From positions 1 through 44,535 of IMG/VR virus record IMGVR_UViG_3300030098_005058: a stretch of 44,535 nucleotides of DNA; one strand, written 5' to 3'. Within the stretch, counting starts at the first letter, position 1. Each line of letters begins with the position of its first letter. This DNA is from a virus. The notes beneath the pieces are model-generated. The model was not told where the DNA came from. It ran no database searches and worked only from the letters and a program-made list of their open reading frames with translations. Below, in pieces: positions 14,800 to 23,304 of this stretch. The position numbers and the translations under genes are program-made.

Positions 14800-15614
14800 T
14801 GCACGAAACGCTTGTATATGATTATGCTATTAATCTATTAAGAGATTTTGTTAAAGAAAAAGGTTTTATTGAGGTTCCAGCGCAGTCAAGACTAAATATA
14901 ATGTCTGCCTGCGAAGACCCTAGTACTGTAGCGACTTTCAAAATAGGTGGTCAAGTAATGCCTATGATTCAATCGTCTCAGATGACTTTAGAACATGAAA
15001 TATTACAGAATCAACACTATAAAGGTGTATACTGTATGAGTACAAGTTATCGTGATGAGCCTAATCCTATTAAGGGTAGACATTGTTTAACTTTTCCTTT
15101 ATTTGAAATAGAGTCTTTTGGCGGTATGGAAGATATGATAAAGTTTCAAGCAGAGTTATTAGACTATCTAGGGTTTAAGAATCCAAGTGAAGCTTTATAT
15201 GAACACGTATGCCTCGAATATGGTATAGATATAATAGAAGGTAAGCATGAAAGTAAAATGCAGAAAGATTATGGTGATGTTATAAGTCTTCAGTATTTTC
15301 CTAAACGTGCAAATCCTTTCTTTAATATGAATCACCATAGAGACGATTTGTATGAAAAAGTCGATGTAATTTTAGCTGGACAAGAAACAATAGGTTCAGC
15401 GTCTAGGTCAAGTGACAGGCAAATGATGTATGATAACTTTATGTCAATATCTAATGGGGAGTACTCTCAGAAGCTATTTGATTTATTTGGTAAAGAAAGA
15501 GTCATGCATGAATTAAATACTTATTTATCATTAGACTTCGTTCCAAGATATGGTATGGGGATTGGTGTAACAAGGTTATGCAGAGCTTTAAAGGAGTGTA
15601 AAATTTATGGATAG
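14799..15614 (+). CDS. Class II aminoacyl-tRNA-synthetase-like enzyme (AsnRS/AspRS or AsnA-like core), 271 aa
   Basis: Only a catalytic core is present. Motif 2 is STSYRDEPNPIKGRHCLTFP leading to LFEIE (residues 81-105, with R84 and R94-H95), an AsnRS-type segment GQETIGSASRSSD lies at 194-206, and motif 3 is PRYGMGIGVTRLCRALK (249-265, R259). No anticodon-binding domain is present, as in archaeal asparagine synthetases that descend from AsnRS and in AsnA. It may adenylate a carboxylate and amidate it with ammonia, or act on another amino acid. Start by GGAGG. It sits inside the lysis group and forms part of the proposed amide-chemistry set. Confidence 0.8.
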   Translation: MHETLVYDYAINLLRDFVKEKGFIEVPAQSRLNIMSACEDPSTVATFKIGGQVMPMIQSSQMTLEHEILQNQHYKGVYCMSTSYRDEPNPIKGRHCLTFPLFEIESFGGMEDMIKFQAELLDYLGFKNPSEALYEHVCLEYGIDIIEGKHESKMQKDYGDVISLQYFPKRANPFFNMNHHRDDLYEKVDVILAGQETIGSASRSSDRQMMYDNFMSISNGEYSQKLFDLFGKERVMHELNTYLSLDFVPRYGMGIGVTRLCRALKECKIYG

Positions 15615-15744
15615 TTTGAGAATAACAGGACAAAGTGTTGCTTCAATGGGGTTATTATATTTTGAAGTTATACCTTGGGTACTAGCTGTTATCGTTGGTG
15701 TCTTGCAGGTTGTTTATTTAGTAAAAAAAATAAAGGAAAAGTAA
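15607..15744 (+). CDS. Small membrane protein, 45 aa
   Basis: A single hydrophobic helix (LYFEVIPWVLAVIVGVLQVV) lies between a polar N-terminus and KKIKEK, so the C-terminus is probably cytoplasmic. It overlaps the preceding gene by eight bases and has GGAG about ten bases upstream. A second holin or antiholin is possible. Confidence 0.6.
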   Translation: MDSLRITGQSVASMGLLYFEVIPWVLAVIVGVLQVVYLVKKIKEK

Positions 15745-15745
15745 T

Positions 15746-15919
15746 ATGAAAATTAAGGGAGTTAATATAGACTCATTAAATAAAAGACAAATGAGCGCTA
15801 TGAAAAAACACAGTAAGCATCATACTGCAAAGCATTTAAAGGCAATGGTTTCTTTAATGAATAAGGGGAGTACTTTTACTGAGTCTCACAAGTTAGCTAT
15901 GAAAAAGGTTGGTAGATGA
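15746..15919 (+). CDS. Small His/Lys-rich protein, 57 aa
   Basis: ATG after AAAGGA; the TGA forms an ATGA overlap with the next gene. Two segments repeat the Met-Lys-His style (RQMSAMKKHSKHHTAKHLKA, then LMNKGSTFTESHKLAMKKVG). Related small basic proteins stand near lysis or tail genes in other phages from memory. No function known. Confidence 0.65.
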   Translation: MKIKGVNIDSLNKRQMSAMKKHSKHHTAKHLKAMVSLMNKGSTFTESHKLAMKKVGR

Positions 15920-16203
15920 AAAAGAAAGATTCTAGACTAAAGAAGGCTGGTGTAAGTGGGTACAATAAGCCTAAACGAACTCCTAATCATCCTAAAAAAT
16001 CACATATTGTTGTTGCAAAGGAAGGAGATAAGATAAAGACTATAAGATTTGGTCAGCAAGGAGCTAAGACTGCTGGGAAACCTAAGAAAGGAGAATTAGC
16101 AGCTATGAAAGCTAAAAGAAAAAGCTTTAAAGCTCGTCATAGGAAAAATATTAAAAAAGGTAAAATGTCTGCTGCTTATTGGGCAGATAAAGTCAAATGG
16201 TAA
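15916..16203 (+). CDS. Small basic conserved phage protein (DUF6321-like), 95 aa
   Basis: The C-terminal half has SFKARHRKNIKKGKMSAAYW followed by ADKVKW, a signature I recall from a widespread small phage family of unknown role (DUF6321), preceded by IRFGQQGAKTAG. The N-terminal 40 residues are Lys/Pro rich. The family is highly basic and may contact DNA or RNA. ATGA overlap with the gene before. Confidence 0.65.
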   Translation: MKKKDSRLKKAGVSGYNKPKRTPNHPKKSHIVVAKEGDKIKTIRFGQQGAKTAGKPKKGELAAMKAKRKSFKARHRKNIKKGKMSAAYWADKVKW

Positions 16204-16218
16204 ATTATAGGAGAATAT

Positions 16219-16458
16219 ATGTTAGATTTTTTTAGTTGGTCAAATCTATTTTACTTAATTGCTTTAATCATAGCAGGTATAGCCACAATGATGGCGGCCA
16301 AATATAAATCTATGATGAAAGAAATAGGTGATGTAGCTAAAGTTCTTGAGGAAGCATATGCTGATAAAAAAGTAACTGCTGCTGAAAAGAAGAAAATAAT
16401 GAAAGAAGTACTTGATGTACTTAAAAGTGTAATAAATTTAAAATGGAAGATATTCTAA
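16219..16458 (+). CDS. Small membrane protein, holin-like, 79 aa
   Basis: A hydrophobic segment at residues 8-27 (WSNLFYLIALIIAGIATMMA) is followed by an amphipathic Lys/Glu/Ala helix. Together with 14545-14799 and 15607-15744 it makes three small membrane proteins before the endopeptidase. The gene ends in a TAATG overlap with the next. Confidence 0.6.
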   Translation: MLDFFSWSNLFYLIALIIAGIATMMAAKYKSMMKEIGDVAKVLEEAYADKKVTAAEKKKIMKEVLDVLKSVINLKWKIF

Positions 16459-16949
16459 TGGCGACTACAATAATAGCATCTACTCTTAGAGTAAACATAG
16501 AAGAGCATATAATATTAAATGGTAAGCAACAGGGTGGAACTAACACGCTTAATATTGGTAGCATTAATGAAGTATTTACAAGAATTGTATCGTGTCCTGC
16601 TGAAAGTGAAACTACCTTAATCCATTTTCATAGTTCAGTTGCAGATGGAACTCTTTCTGCTGTAGATATTGATAATGTTAAATACATAAGATTAACTAAC
16701 TTAGATAGTTCTAATCCTTTAACATTAAGTTTGCAGTCAGACGTAGGAGAAGACGACTCTTCTGCCGATGAATCAGCTAGTATATTAATAGAAGCTGGTA
16801 GAAGCTTTATAATGGGAACCCCTAACGATGGAATTGGAATATCAGATGCTAATTCAAATTTAGTTACAGATTTAGTTGATTTAGAAAGTCTTGTAGTTTA
16901 TCCAGGTTCTAACGCAGTAGACGTAGAACTTTTTGTAGCAAGTAGTTAA
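16458..16949 (+). CDS. Beta-rich virion-type protein, first of a tandem pair, 163 aa
   Basis: Start chosen at ATG 16458 rather than 16443 because its MATTIIASTLRV aligns with MASTITAATMSV of the paralogue at 16970, and GGAAGA lies upstream. Shared segments are INEVFTRIVSCPA, VKYIRLTNLDSSNPLTLSLQ and GEDDSSADESASIL. It is a probable beta-sandwich structural protein, perhaps a fibre or decoration component. No family recognised. Confidence 0.7.
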   Translation: MATTIIASTLRVNIEEHIILNGKQQGGTNTLNIGSINEVFTRIVSCPAESETTLIHFHSSVADGTLSAVDIDNVKYIRLTNLDSSNPLTLSLQSDVGEDDSSADESASILIEAGRSFIMGTPNDGIGISDANSNLVTDLVDLESLVVYPGSNAVDVELFVASS

Positions 16950-16969
16950 AATAATATAGGAGTAATCAT

Positions 16970-17464
16970 ATGGCTAGTACCATAACAGCGGCAACAATGT
17001 CAGTAAGTTTAACTGAAAATATTACTTTAAAAGGTAAGAATCAAGGAGCTACTACTAGTTTTTCAATTGCTAGTATTAATGAAATTTTTAAAAGAATAGT
17101 TACATGTCCAGCAAGTCAAGATACTACAATTGCTTTATTTCAAAGTGCTGTTTCTGATAACATAGAATCACTGGGATTAGATACTCAGGATGTAAAATAT
17201 ATTAGAGTTACCAATTTAGATGATACCAATTCTGTAAATCTATCCTTACAAATAGATGCAGGAGAAGATGATAGTGCTGCAGATGAGTCAGCAACAATAC
17301 TATTAGCGGCAGGTCAAAGCTTTGTAATGGGTACATCTCACGATTCAGTAGCAGTAAGCGACGCTAATGCTACTATTGAGACTACATTGCATGATTTAGA
17401 AAGCATATTGATAGACCCAAATGGAAATGCTGTAGATATTGAAGTATTTGTAGCGAGTGCATAA
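16970..17464 (+). CDS. Beta-rich virion-type protein, second of a tandem pair, 164 aa
   Basis: Paralogue of the preceding gene across its whole length: INEIFKRIVTCPA, VKYIRVTNLDDTNSVNLSLQ, GEDDSAADESATIL, then the closing VDIEVFVASA against VDVELFVASS. AGGAG is present upstream. The pair shows a local duplication with divergence, as for two related subunits of one virion structure. Confidence 0.75.
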   Translation: MASTITAATMSVSLTENITLKGKNQGATTSFSIASINEIFKRIVTCPASQDTTIALFQSAVSDNIESLGLDTQDVKYIRVTNLDDTNSVNLSLQIDAGEDDSAADESATILLAAGQSFVMGTSHDSVAVSDANATIETTLHDLESILIDPNGNAVDIEVFVASA

Positions 17465-17859
17465 TGGCTAAATTCAGTAAATCATCTTTAGATAAATTAA
17501 AAACATGTGATAAGAGGTTGCAATTAGTATTTAATGAAGTTATTAAAACAGTTGACTGCTCTATACTTGAGGGTCATAGAGGAAAAACTAGACAAAATAC
17601 TCTTTATTTTGAAGGAAAAACAAAGGTTAAGTACCCTAAAGGTAGGCATAATGCTAGTCCTAGTAGGGCTGTTGATGTCGTACCTTATCCTATCGATTGG
17701 GAAGATAGGGAAAGATTTCATCTCTTCGCAGGATTCGTTATTGGAACTGCATCACAACTAGGAATAAAGCTTCGTTGGGGAGGAGATTGGAATATAAACT
17801 GGTTTGTAGATGATAATAAATTTGATGACTTTCCACATTTTGAGGTAGTTGATGGCTAA
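17464..17859 (+). CDS. M15-family L-alanyl-D-glutamate (D-Ala-D-Ala type) endopeptidase, endolysin, 131 aa
   Basis: Cuts peptide cross-links or stems of peptidoglycan at lysis. Zinc-site features are H62 and D71 in GRHNASPSRAVDVVPYP and H125 in DDFPHFEV with D121/D122 as candidate catalytic residues; RWGGDW at 104-109 is the usual preceding signature. No signal peptide, so it needs a holin, supplied by the small membrane proteins upstream. Length is that of a single-domain phage M15 enzyme. Confidence 0.9.
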   Translation: MAKFSKSSLDKLKTCDKRLQLVFNEVIKTVDCSILEGHRGKTRQNTLYFEGKTKVKYPKGRHNASPSRAVDVVPYPIDWEDRERFHLFAGFVIGTASQLGIKLRWGGDWNINWFVDDNKFDDFPHFEVVDG

Positions 17860-20839
17860 ACAAAGGCTAAATACACCTTTATTTCAAGGAGGCTTGAACA
17901 CATTATTAGACCCTAGAGATATTAATCCTCAAGAGCTATCTATGGCTAAAAATGTTATGTTTGACAAAAATGGAATCATTAGATGCATAGGTAAGGGGTT
18001 ATCTATGAATAATGAATTGCCCTATATAGCTATGGATAACTTATCCCATGGATATGGTTTTTATTCATTTGAATCAGGATATAGTGCAGGATTATATGAT
18101 ACTGGTAGCTCTACTGGTGGAGCTTATTTAGAAAATGAATTATTTACACACGAAGGAATTGATATTAATGGAGAAAATTCATTAAGTAAATACTGGTATA
18201 TGCTTGCTGACTCTACCTCTCAAGTACATCTCTATTCAATAGGTGGACAAAACTGGAGTCAATCTATAAATCTCACAGATAACCCTAATAATGTGTTAAA
18301 GGCTATATATCATACGGCTGATGAAGCTACTAGAATCTCAGACTCAAACATTAGTATATCTCATACCAGTAAAAATAAATGGTTTGGATTCATTAAGAGC
18401 ACTAATTTTTTTAATAGTTCTGCTGTTAATGATGATTACTATTTTAACGGATGGTTTGAGTTAGATAATGATATTAAAAGCCCTACTGAAATAGATTTTG
18501 TGACAGGTGGAGACCCCCTTGATGGAACTAGCGGAAATGCAACTGGGTTTGAAGTAAAAATAGAAGCTACAACTGGTGGTAGTTTAGATTTTACTGAAGA
18601 AATGAATGCAGATAGCACTCAATTAATATATGACTTAGGCGCTACTTTTATTTATGATGGTATACAAGAGTCTTTAATGTTTGAAGTTGAAGATAAGACA
18701 ATACAAGATAGTGGTGGAAATGCAACTGATGAAACCTCAGATAATGCTTTAAACGTTTCAATAGGGTTGAAAACAGGATTTAATCCTAGAATAACTGGAG
18801 GAAGGATATATTATAAAAAAGCTAACAGTAATGAAGACTATGTTTTATTATGTGATATAGATTTTTCTAAAGGTGTTAGAGCTTCACTAGACAACTCTCA
18901 TTTAGATAGTAGTTGGTCTGGAAGTGGAACTACAAATGCAACAATGACTAGCAATGTAGCTCTTGTTACTGCAAAAAATTTAGATACATATACCTCACTA
19001 ACAGAATGGGGAGAAAAGGAGAAAAGAATTTCTATTGGGTGCATGACTGACTATCCTGTAGATAGCAGTTTAGAAGGATTAAAAATTTCAGAAGGATATA
19101 AAAGTTCTACTATAGTGAATAGAAGAGCTTTTATTGCTAATTGTAAATTATATCATGATGAAACTTCTGGAGTTGCTACTGGGGAAAGTTTCGTAGAAAG
19201 AGATAAGATTTACTATTCTGGGTTATGCAGTCGTAATGGTGTTACGTTTGAACCTGCATATGATTGCTTTCCAAGATACAATTATATAGATGTAGTTAAA
19301 GGAGATGGAGAAGAATATACTGTTTTAAAAGGATATGCGGATAGATTGCTAGCTTATAAAAGTAATTCCCTATATATTATTAATGTAGCAGGAAGACCAT
19401 CTCAATGGTTTTTAGAATCTCAACACAAAGGACTAGGAGTTTCAAGGCCATGTCAAGTTGTTGAAAGTGAAGATGGTATTATGTGGGCTAATAAAAATGG
19501 AGCTTATGTTTATACAGGTGGAGAAGTAAGAACCACGACCACAGAAGATATTAGTTTTGGTTCAGATATAGTAAATCTTAGTAAAAGTAAAATTGCTACT
19601 AGAGAGTGGTTTACTGAAGACAAATTAATTAGTGTTGGGTATTTATTAAATAAACAGCAGTTATTAATAATAAGTGATACTTCTAATGGGAATAGCTCTG
19701 TTTCTTATATTTATGATTTTAATACTAACACTTGGTCTCAGGGAACGGAGAATACAGTATTGCCATTAACTGGCTCTACAGGACAGATAAGTAATTTTAT
19801 ATTTAATCATAACTACGATTTATCTTGGGCTTCATTATCAGATATTGTTCCAGGAACAGAGTTAGTTGTTAATGGTAATTTTTCACAAGATGTAGCTGAT
19901 GGAACTTCTGGTTTTATGAATGATGATAACGAATCAGATGGATACGGTCAAACAGTAGATGGTTATACTGGGGTTATGGTTAATACTCCAACTGATAATC
20001 AAAGAGTTTTTGTTGAAATAGGAGTTCCTAATAAATTATACCATAGACACCAAAGAGGAAGTTTAGATGAAGGGTGGTTCCAAACTATGCACGGATATCT
20101 AGAGTATACAATCCCAACGTCTTTATCTGCAGGGGAGACTTATAAAATAAGTTATATAGCTAGTCCAGGTGGAAACAATCCAACTACTTTTTATACTGAT
20201 ATATATAAATCTGGAAGCCCAGTTCAAACAATAAATACTATTGAAGATGTAACTGAACCTACAAATATAATATCTTACCACCTTATCCCTACAGGAGATG
20301 GAGGTTCTTATAAGTTAAGACTTAGAGCAAGTCAAAGCTCTGGTCTTAGCTATGTTAATTATAGAGATTGGTGGTTTTCTAGTTTAAGCGTTACAAGTGT
20401 TACATCTGGCAATTTAATTGATTTTAATAAGTTTAATAATGTTAATACTATTATTGGAGCATTAGATGTAGAAAGATTTAAAATGCCTGCTAATTCTATT
20501 GATATAAGAACTAAAGACTATGATTTTGGAGAACTATCGTTAAAGAAACGAGTGTATGGAGTTTATATCACTTATAGAACAAAAGACTCTACCCAGACCG
20601 CTCCTGTATCTTATGCATTAGATGGTGCTTCTGCTTATAATAATAATTCTAGTAATTGGACAAATCTTACAGGAAATATGAGCAATACATTAGGAGAATG
20701 GAAAGTAGGAAAATTTTATCCTTCATCTCCATTAACGTGCCAAAGCATTAGATTAAAAATAACTAACCCTTCAGAGGGGATAGTAGAGATTAATGATATT
20801 GCTATAGAATACAGAATTAGTGGAAGGAAAGTAGCTTAA
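17852..20839 (+). CDS. Tail nozzle or stopper-like protein, 995 aa
   Basis: The N-terminus AKQRLNTPLFQGGLNTLLDP, with KNVMFDKNGIIRCIGKG just behind, and the middle segments LLAYKSNSLYIINVAG and GIMWANKNGAYVYTGGEVRT resemble beta-propeller nozzle proteins of podoviruses. Residues about 670-850 look like an inserted carbohydrate-binding or jellyroll module (ELVVNGNFSQDVADGTSGF). The ATG at 17852 follows GAGGT and overlaps the endolysin gene by eight bases. The assignment rests on pattern and position. Confidence 0.6.
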   Translation: MAKQRLNTPLFQGGLNTLLDPRDINPQELSMAKNVMFDKNGIIRCIGKGLSMNNELPYIAMDNLSHGYGFYSFESGYSAGLYDTGSSTGGAYLENELFTHEGIDINGENSLSKYWYMLADSTSQVHLYSIGGQNWSQSINLTDNPNNVLKAIYHTADEATRISDSNISISHTSKNKWFGFIKSTNFFNSSAVNDDYYFNGWFELDNDIKSPTEIDFVTGGDPLDGTSGNATGFEVKIEATTGGSLDFTEEMNADSTQLIYDLGATFIYDGIQESLMFEVEDKTIQDSGGNATDETSDNALNVSIGLKTGFNPRITGGRIYYKKANSNEDYVLLCDIDFSKGVRASLDNSHLDSSWSGSGTTNATMTSNVALVTAKNLDTYTSLTEWGEKEKRISIGCMTDYPVDSSLEGLKISEGYKSSTIVNRRAFIANCKLYHDETSGVATGESFVERDKIYYSGLCSRNGVTFEPAYDCFPRYNYIDVVKGDGEEYTVLKGYADRLLAYKSNSLYIINVAGRPSQWFLESQHKGLGVSRPCQVVESEDGIMWANKNGAYVYTGGEVRTTTTEDISFGSDIVNLSKSKIATREWFTEDKLISVGYLLNKQQLLIISDTSNGNSSVSYIYDFNTNTWSQGTENTVLPLTGSTGQISNFIFNHNYDLSWASLSDIVPGTELVVNGNFSQDVADGTSGFMNDDNESDGYGQTVDGYTGVMVNTPTDNQRVFVEIGVPNKLYHRHQRGSLDEGWFQTMHGYLEYTIPTSLSAGETYKISYIASPGGNNPTTFYTDIYKSGSPVQTINTIEDVTEPTNIISYHLIPTGDGGSYKLRLRASQSSGLSYVNYRDWWFSSLSVTSVTSGNLIDFNKFNNVNTIIGALDVERFKMPANSIDIRTKDYDFGELSLKKRVYGVYITYRTKDSTQTAPVSYALDGASAYNNNSSNWTNLTGNMSNTLGEWKVGKFYPSSPLTCQSIRLKITNPSEGIVEINDIAIEYRISGRKVA

Positions 20840-21936
20840 TGGCAATGCAATCAAACTTAAGAAGAGCTTCAAATAAAGCAGTTTTAGAAAGTAGTCCTGC
20901 AGGCAGTAGAGAGAAAGCAAAAGAAAAGCTATTAAAAAGAAAAGGGAATTTAGAAGCAAAAAAGAATTTAATTGCTAAATCGAATATTATAGCATCAAAA
21001 AATGCTATAGTTGGATATGGAGATTCTAATAGAAAATTAGACCCTATGACAAGTTTAGATGTAAATGGAGCTGTACAGTTTAATTCTAAAACAACAATTC
21101 CAGGGAATCCACCACCAGGTTCAGCTGTATTATATGTTACTGGTTCAGGTTTAGCAACAGATGGAGATGTAACTTTAAAGGTTACTAATTCTTCAGGAAC
21201 AACAAAAAGTTTTATATTAAAAGATTTTGATACTGGATTACAAGTATCTGGGGGAGAAGGAGAAAGCGCCGCTGTCGAATTATATGCAGATGAAGGAGAT
21301 GACGCTGCAGATAAATGGAGGTTAATAGCTGTAAATGGTGGAAATTTAGAATTACAATCATACTCAACTGGTAGTTGGGTTGCTTTAGCTTCTTATAGGA
21401 CAGATGGAAGATTGACAGGTGGATGCTTAAAAGATGAAGATGATATGGCTTCAAATTCTGCAGCTCATGTTGCAAGTCAACAATCAATTAAGGCTTATGT
21501 AGATACTAATAAGTATATAGTGGTACATGGAGGTTTTAATTATGGAGTATCTGCAGGAACTAAACAATGGATACCTTTAGCTGGTAGTAGTATATCAGAT
21601 ATATCAGGGTCTTCAACTACAGGTTACCCTGAGTATGTAAATTTTATAGCTCCATATGATGGTAGTCTTGAAAAAATTATATTTAGGTCTGAAGAAGCTT
21701 GCGGTTCAACTGTTGTAGGTTTCCATAGAGGAACTGATGGTAATGAAATGCCTTCTACTACAGCAACTCAATCAGTTACTGTAGATATGACAACAGATGA
21801 CACCTCTTATGAATTTGCTTTTACATCAAGTAATACTTTTTCAAAAGGAAATATTATTGGAGTAAGCTTTGACCCAACTAATGACGCAAATGATGTAGCG
21901 TATACAGTAGTTTTTAAAATGGATATAACAACTTAA
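20839..21936 (+). CDS. Tail fibre or spike protein, 365 aa
   Basis: The basic N-terminus (residues 1-60, many Lys and Arg) could attach to the tail. The middle contains LDVNGAVQFNSKTTIPG and DDMASNSAAHVASQQSIKAY, a motif common in trimeric phage fibres just before receptor-binding parts. The C-terminal 140 residues are beta-rich and would bind the host. TAATG-type overlap with the nozzle-like gene. Confidence 0.75.
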   Translation: MAMQSNLRRASNKAVLESSPAGSREKAKEKLLKRKGNLEAKKNLIAKSNIIASKNAIVGYGDSNRKLDPMTSLDVNGAVQFNSKTTIPGNPPPGSAVLYVTGSGLATDGDVTLKVTNSSGTTKSFILKDFDTGLQVSGGEGESAAVELYADEGDDAADKWRLIAVNGGNLELQSYSTGSWVALASYRTDGRLTGGCLKDEDDMASNSAAHVASQQSIKAYVDTNKYIVVHGGFNYGVSAGTKQWIPLAGSSISDISGSSTTGYPEYVNFIAPYDGSLEKIIFRSEEACGSTVVGFHRGTDGNEMPSTTATQSVTVDMTTDDTSYEFAFTSSNTFSKGNIIGVSFDPTNDANDVAYTVVFKMDITT

Positions 21937-21954
21937 AATTATTTAGGAGGAACA

Positions 21955-22476
21955 ATGAATACAGTTAGTGATTTTTTAAGCCCAGTACAGGCTAAGCTTG
22001 CCTGGTTAGGAAACGTGACGGACTCTATGGAAGCTACGAAGGATTTTGCAGGAGATATTAGTTCGTATGGGAAAGATGTTGCAGAGAAACTTTCAGCAGG
22101 AAGAACGCTAGGAGGGTATGGAGTTCCTGCGCTTATGTATGCACTCCAAGTTACTAATCCTTTACTTTTAGCCGCAGGAAGCATACTTGGTTCTTTATTT
22201 GGTGGAGAAGTAGCAGAGACTCAAATTGAGGCTCCACCTCTAGCAGATATGTCGAAAATAAAATTTGGAATGGATGATTTAGCCGAACTAAGAGATATCA
22301 GGAAAGACTATACTTCTCAGTCTGATTTTTCATATGACTTAATGAGTGCTGTAGATAAAGCTTTACAAGTATATAGCTTAGGTAGTGGTGTTACTAGTTT
22401 ACAAGACTTATTGTCTGGTAAAGGTAGTAAAGGAATCTTTGGCATTGACGATGTACCTATGGACGATTTCGTTTAA
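21955..22476 (+). CDS. Putative internal virion (ejection) protein, 173 aa
   Basis: AGGAGG precedes the ATG. A hydrophobic glycine-rich stretch at about 60-85 (LQVTNPLLLAAGSILGSLFG) lies between helical segments, a plan seen in proteins that enter the host envelope with phage DNA. First of a run of large genes at the end of the structural unit. No family recognised. Confidence 0.55.
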   Translation: MNTVSDFLSPVQAKLAWLGNVTDSMEATKDFAGDISSYGKDVAEKLSAGRTLGGYGVPALMYALQVTNPLLLAAGSILGSLFGGEVAETQIEAPPLADMSKIKFGMDDLAELRDIRKDYTSQSDFSYDLMSAVDKALQVYSLGSGVTSLQDLLSGKGSKGIFGIDDVPMDDFV

Positions 22477-22498
22477 AATTTTATAAAAGGAAAATAAT

Positions 22499-23302
22499 AT
22501 GAATAATAGTATTAGTAATTTTTTTAATATTCCAACACAATATAGTAGTAGTCCTTACTATAAGCAAGCTTTACAAACTTTTTTTAATGACCCTACTATT
22601 GATGATAGGTATAAAAATTTATTTTCTGGAGATTATACTCCAGATGAATTTGCGTATACAATAGCCCCTGCATTAGCTGATTATGTTGAGCCTCCAGAAT
22701 TTGCCACTTTACCTGTATCAGATTATCAAAGGGCAATTACAAAATTTGGTACAGAGATGGAACAATTAGGCTCTCAATTTGGTTCTGATGTCGACACTTT
22801 ATCAGCGGCACTTATGCCTACAGAGACTCAGTTTACAGGTTTAAATATTTCTCCAAGAGAAGCATTAGAAAAAAGGGAAGACTTATTAGGTGCTTATCTA
22901 GATGCTATTAATGTTAGAGATATAGGGCGTCAAACAATAGCAGACAGTCTTTCAACAGACTTAAAAGATATAGGAATAGATTATGAAATGCTATTAGGAG
23001 GCGATATAACAGAGTTTATAAGTGCTATTCCTGAAGAGCTTCCTGACCAATATACCGATATGCTTGCCACGTATGGGAAATATGTAGAAATGGAGGCTGC
23101 TATTAGAGGAGATTTCTCTAAAGAATCAAGCTATGAGGAGGCGATGCAAGAAGCTGAGAATAGAAGATATAATTGGGAAAATGCATATGAAAAAGGAATG
23201 ATATCTCCAGAAGACTATCAGTATGCAGTTAGTATGGGCTGGGCAGAGTCAGGAATAGAAGAACCTAGGTATTTGGCTTTTTCAGGTATGGTCGGAGAAT
23301 AG
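22499..23302 (+). CDS. Putative internal virion protein, 267 aa
   Basis: AAGGA about nine bases upstream. Acidic and largely helical; the C-terminal part is rich in Glu and Met (EEAMQEAENRRYNWENAYEK). Position among the presumed ejection proteins is the only hint at role. Confidence 0.5.
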   Translation: MNNSISNFFNIPTQYSSSPYYKQALQTFFNDPTIDDRYKNLFSGDYTPDEFAYTIAPALADYVEPPEFATLPVSDYQRAITKFGTEMEQLGSQFGSDVDTLSAALMPTETQFTGLNISPREALEKREDLLGAYLDAINVRDIGRQTIADSLSTDLKDIGIDYEMLLGGDITEFISAIPEELPDQYTDMLATYGKYVEMEAAIRGDFSKESSYEEAMQEAENRRYNWENAYEKGMISPEDYQYAVSMGWAESGIEEPRYLAFSGMVGE

Positions 23303-23304
23303 AA

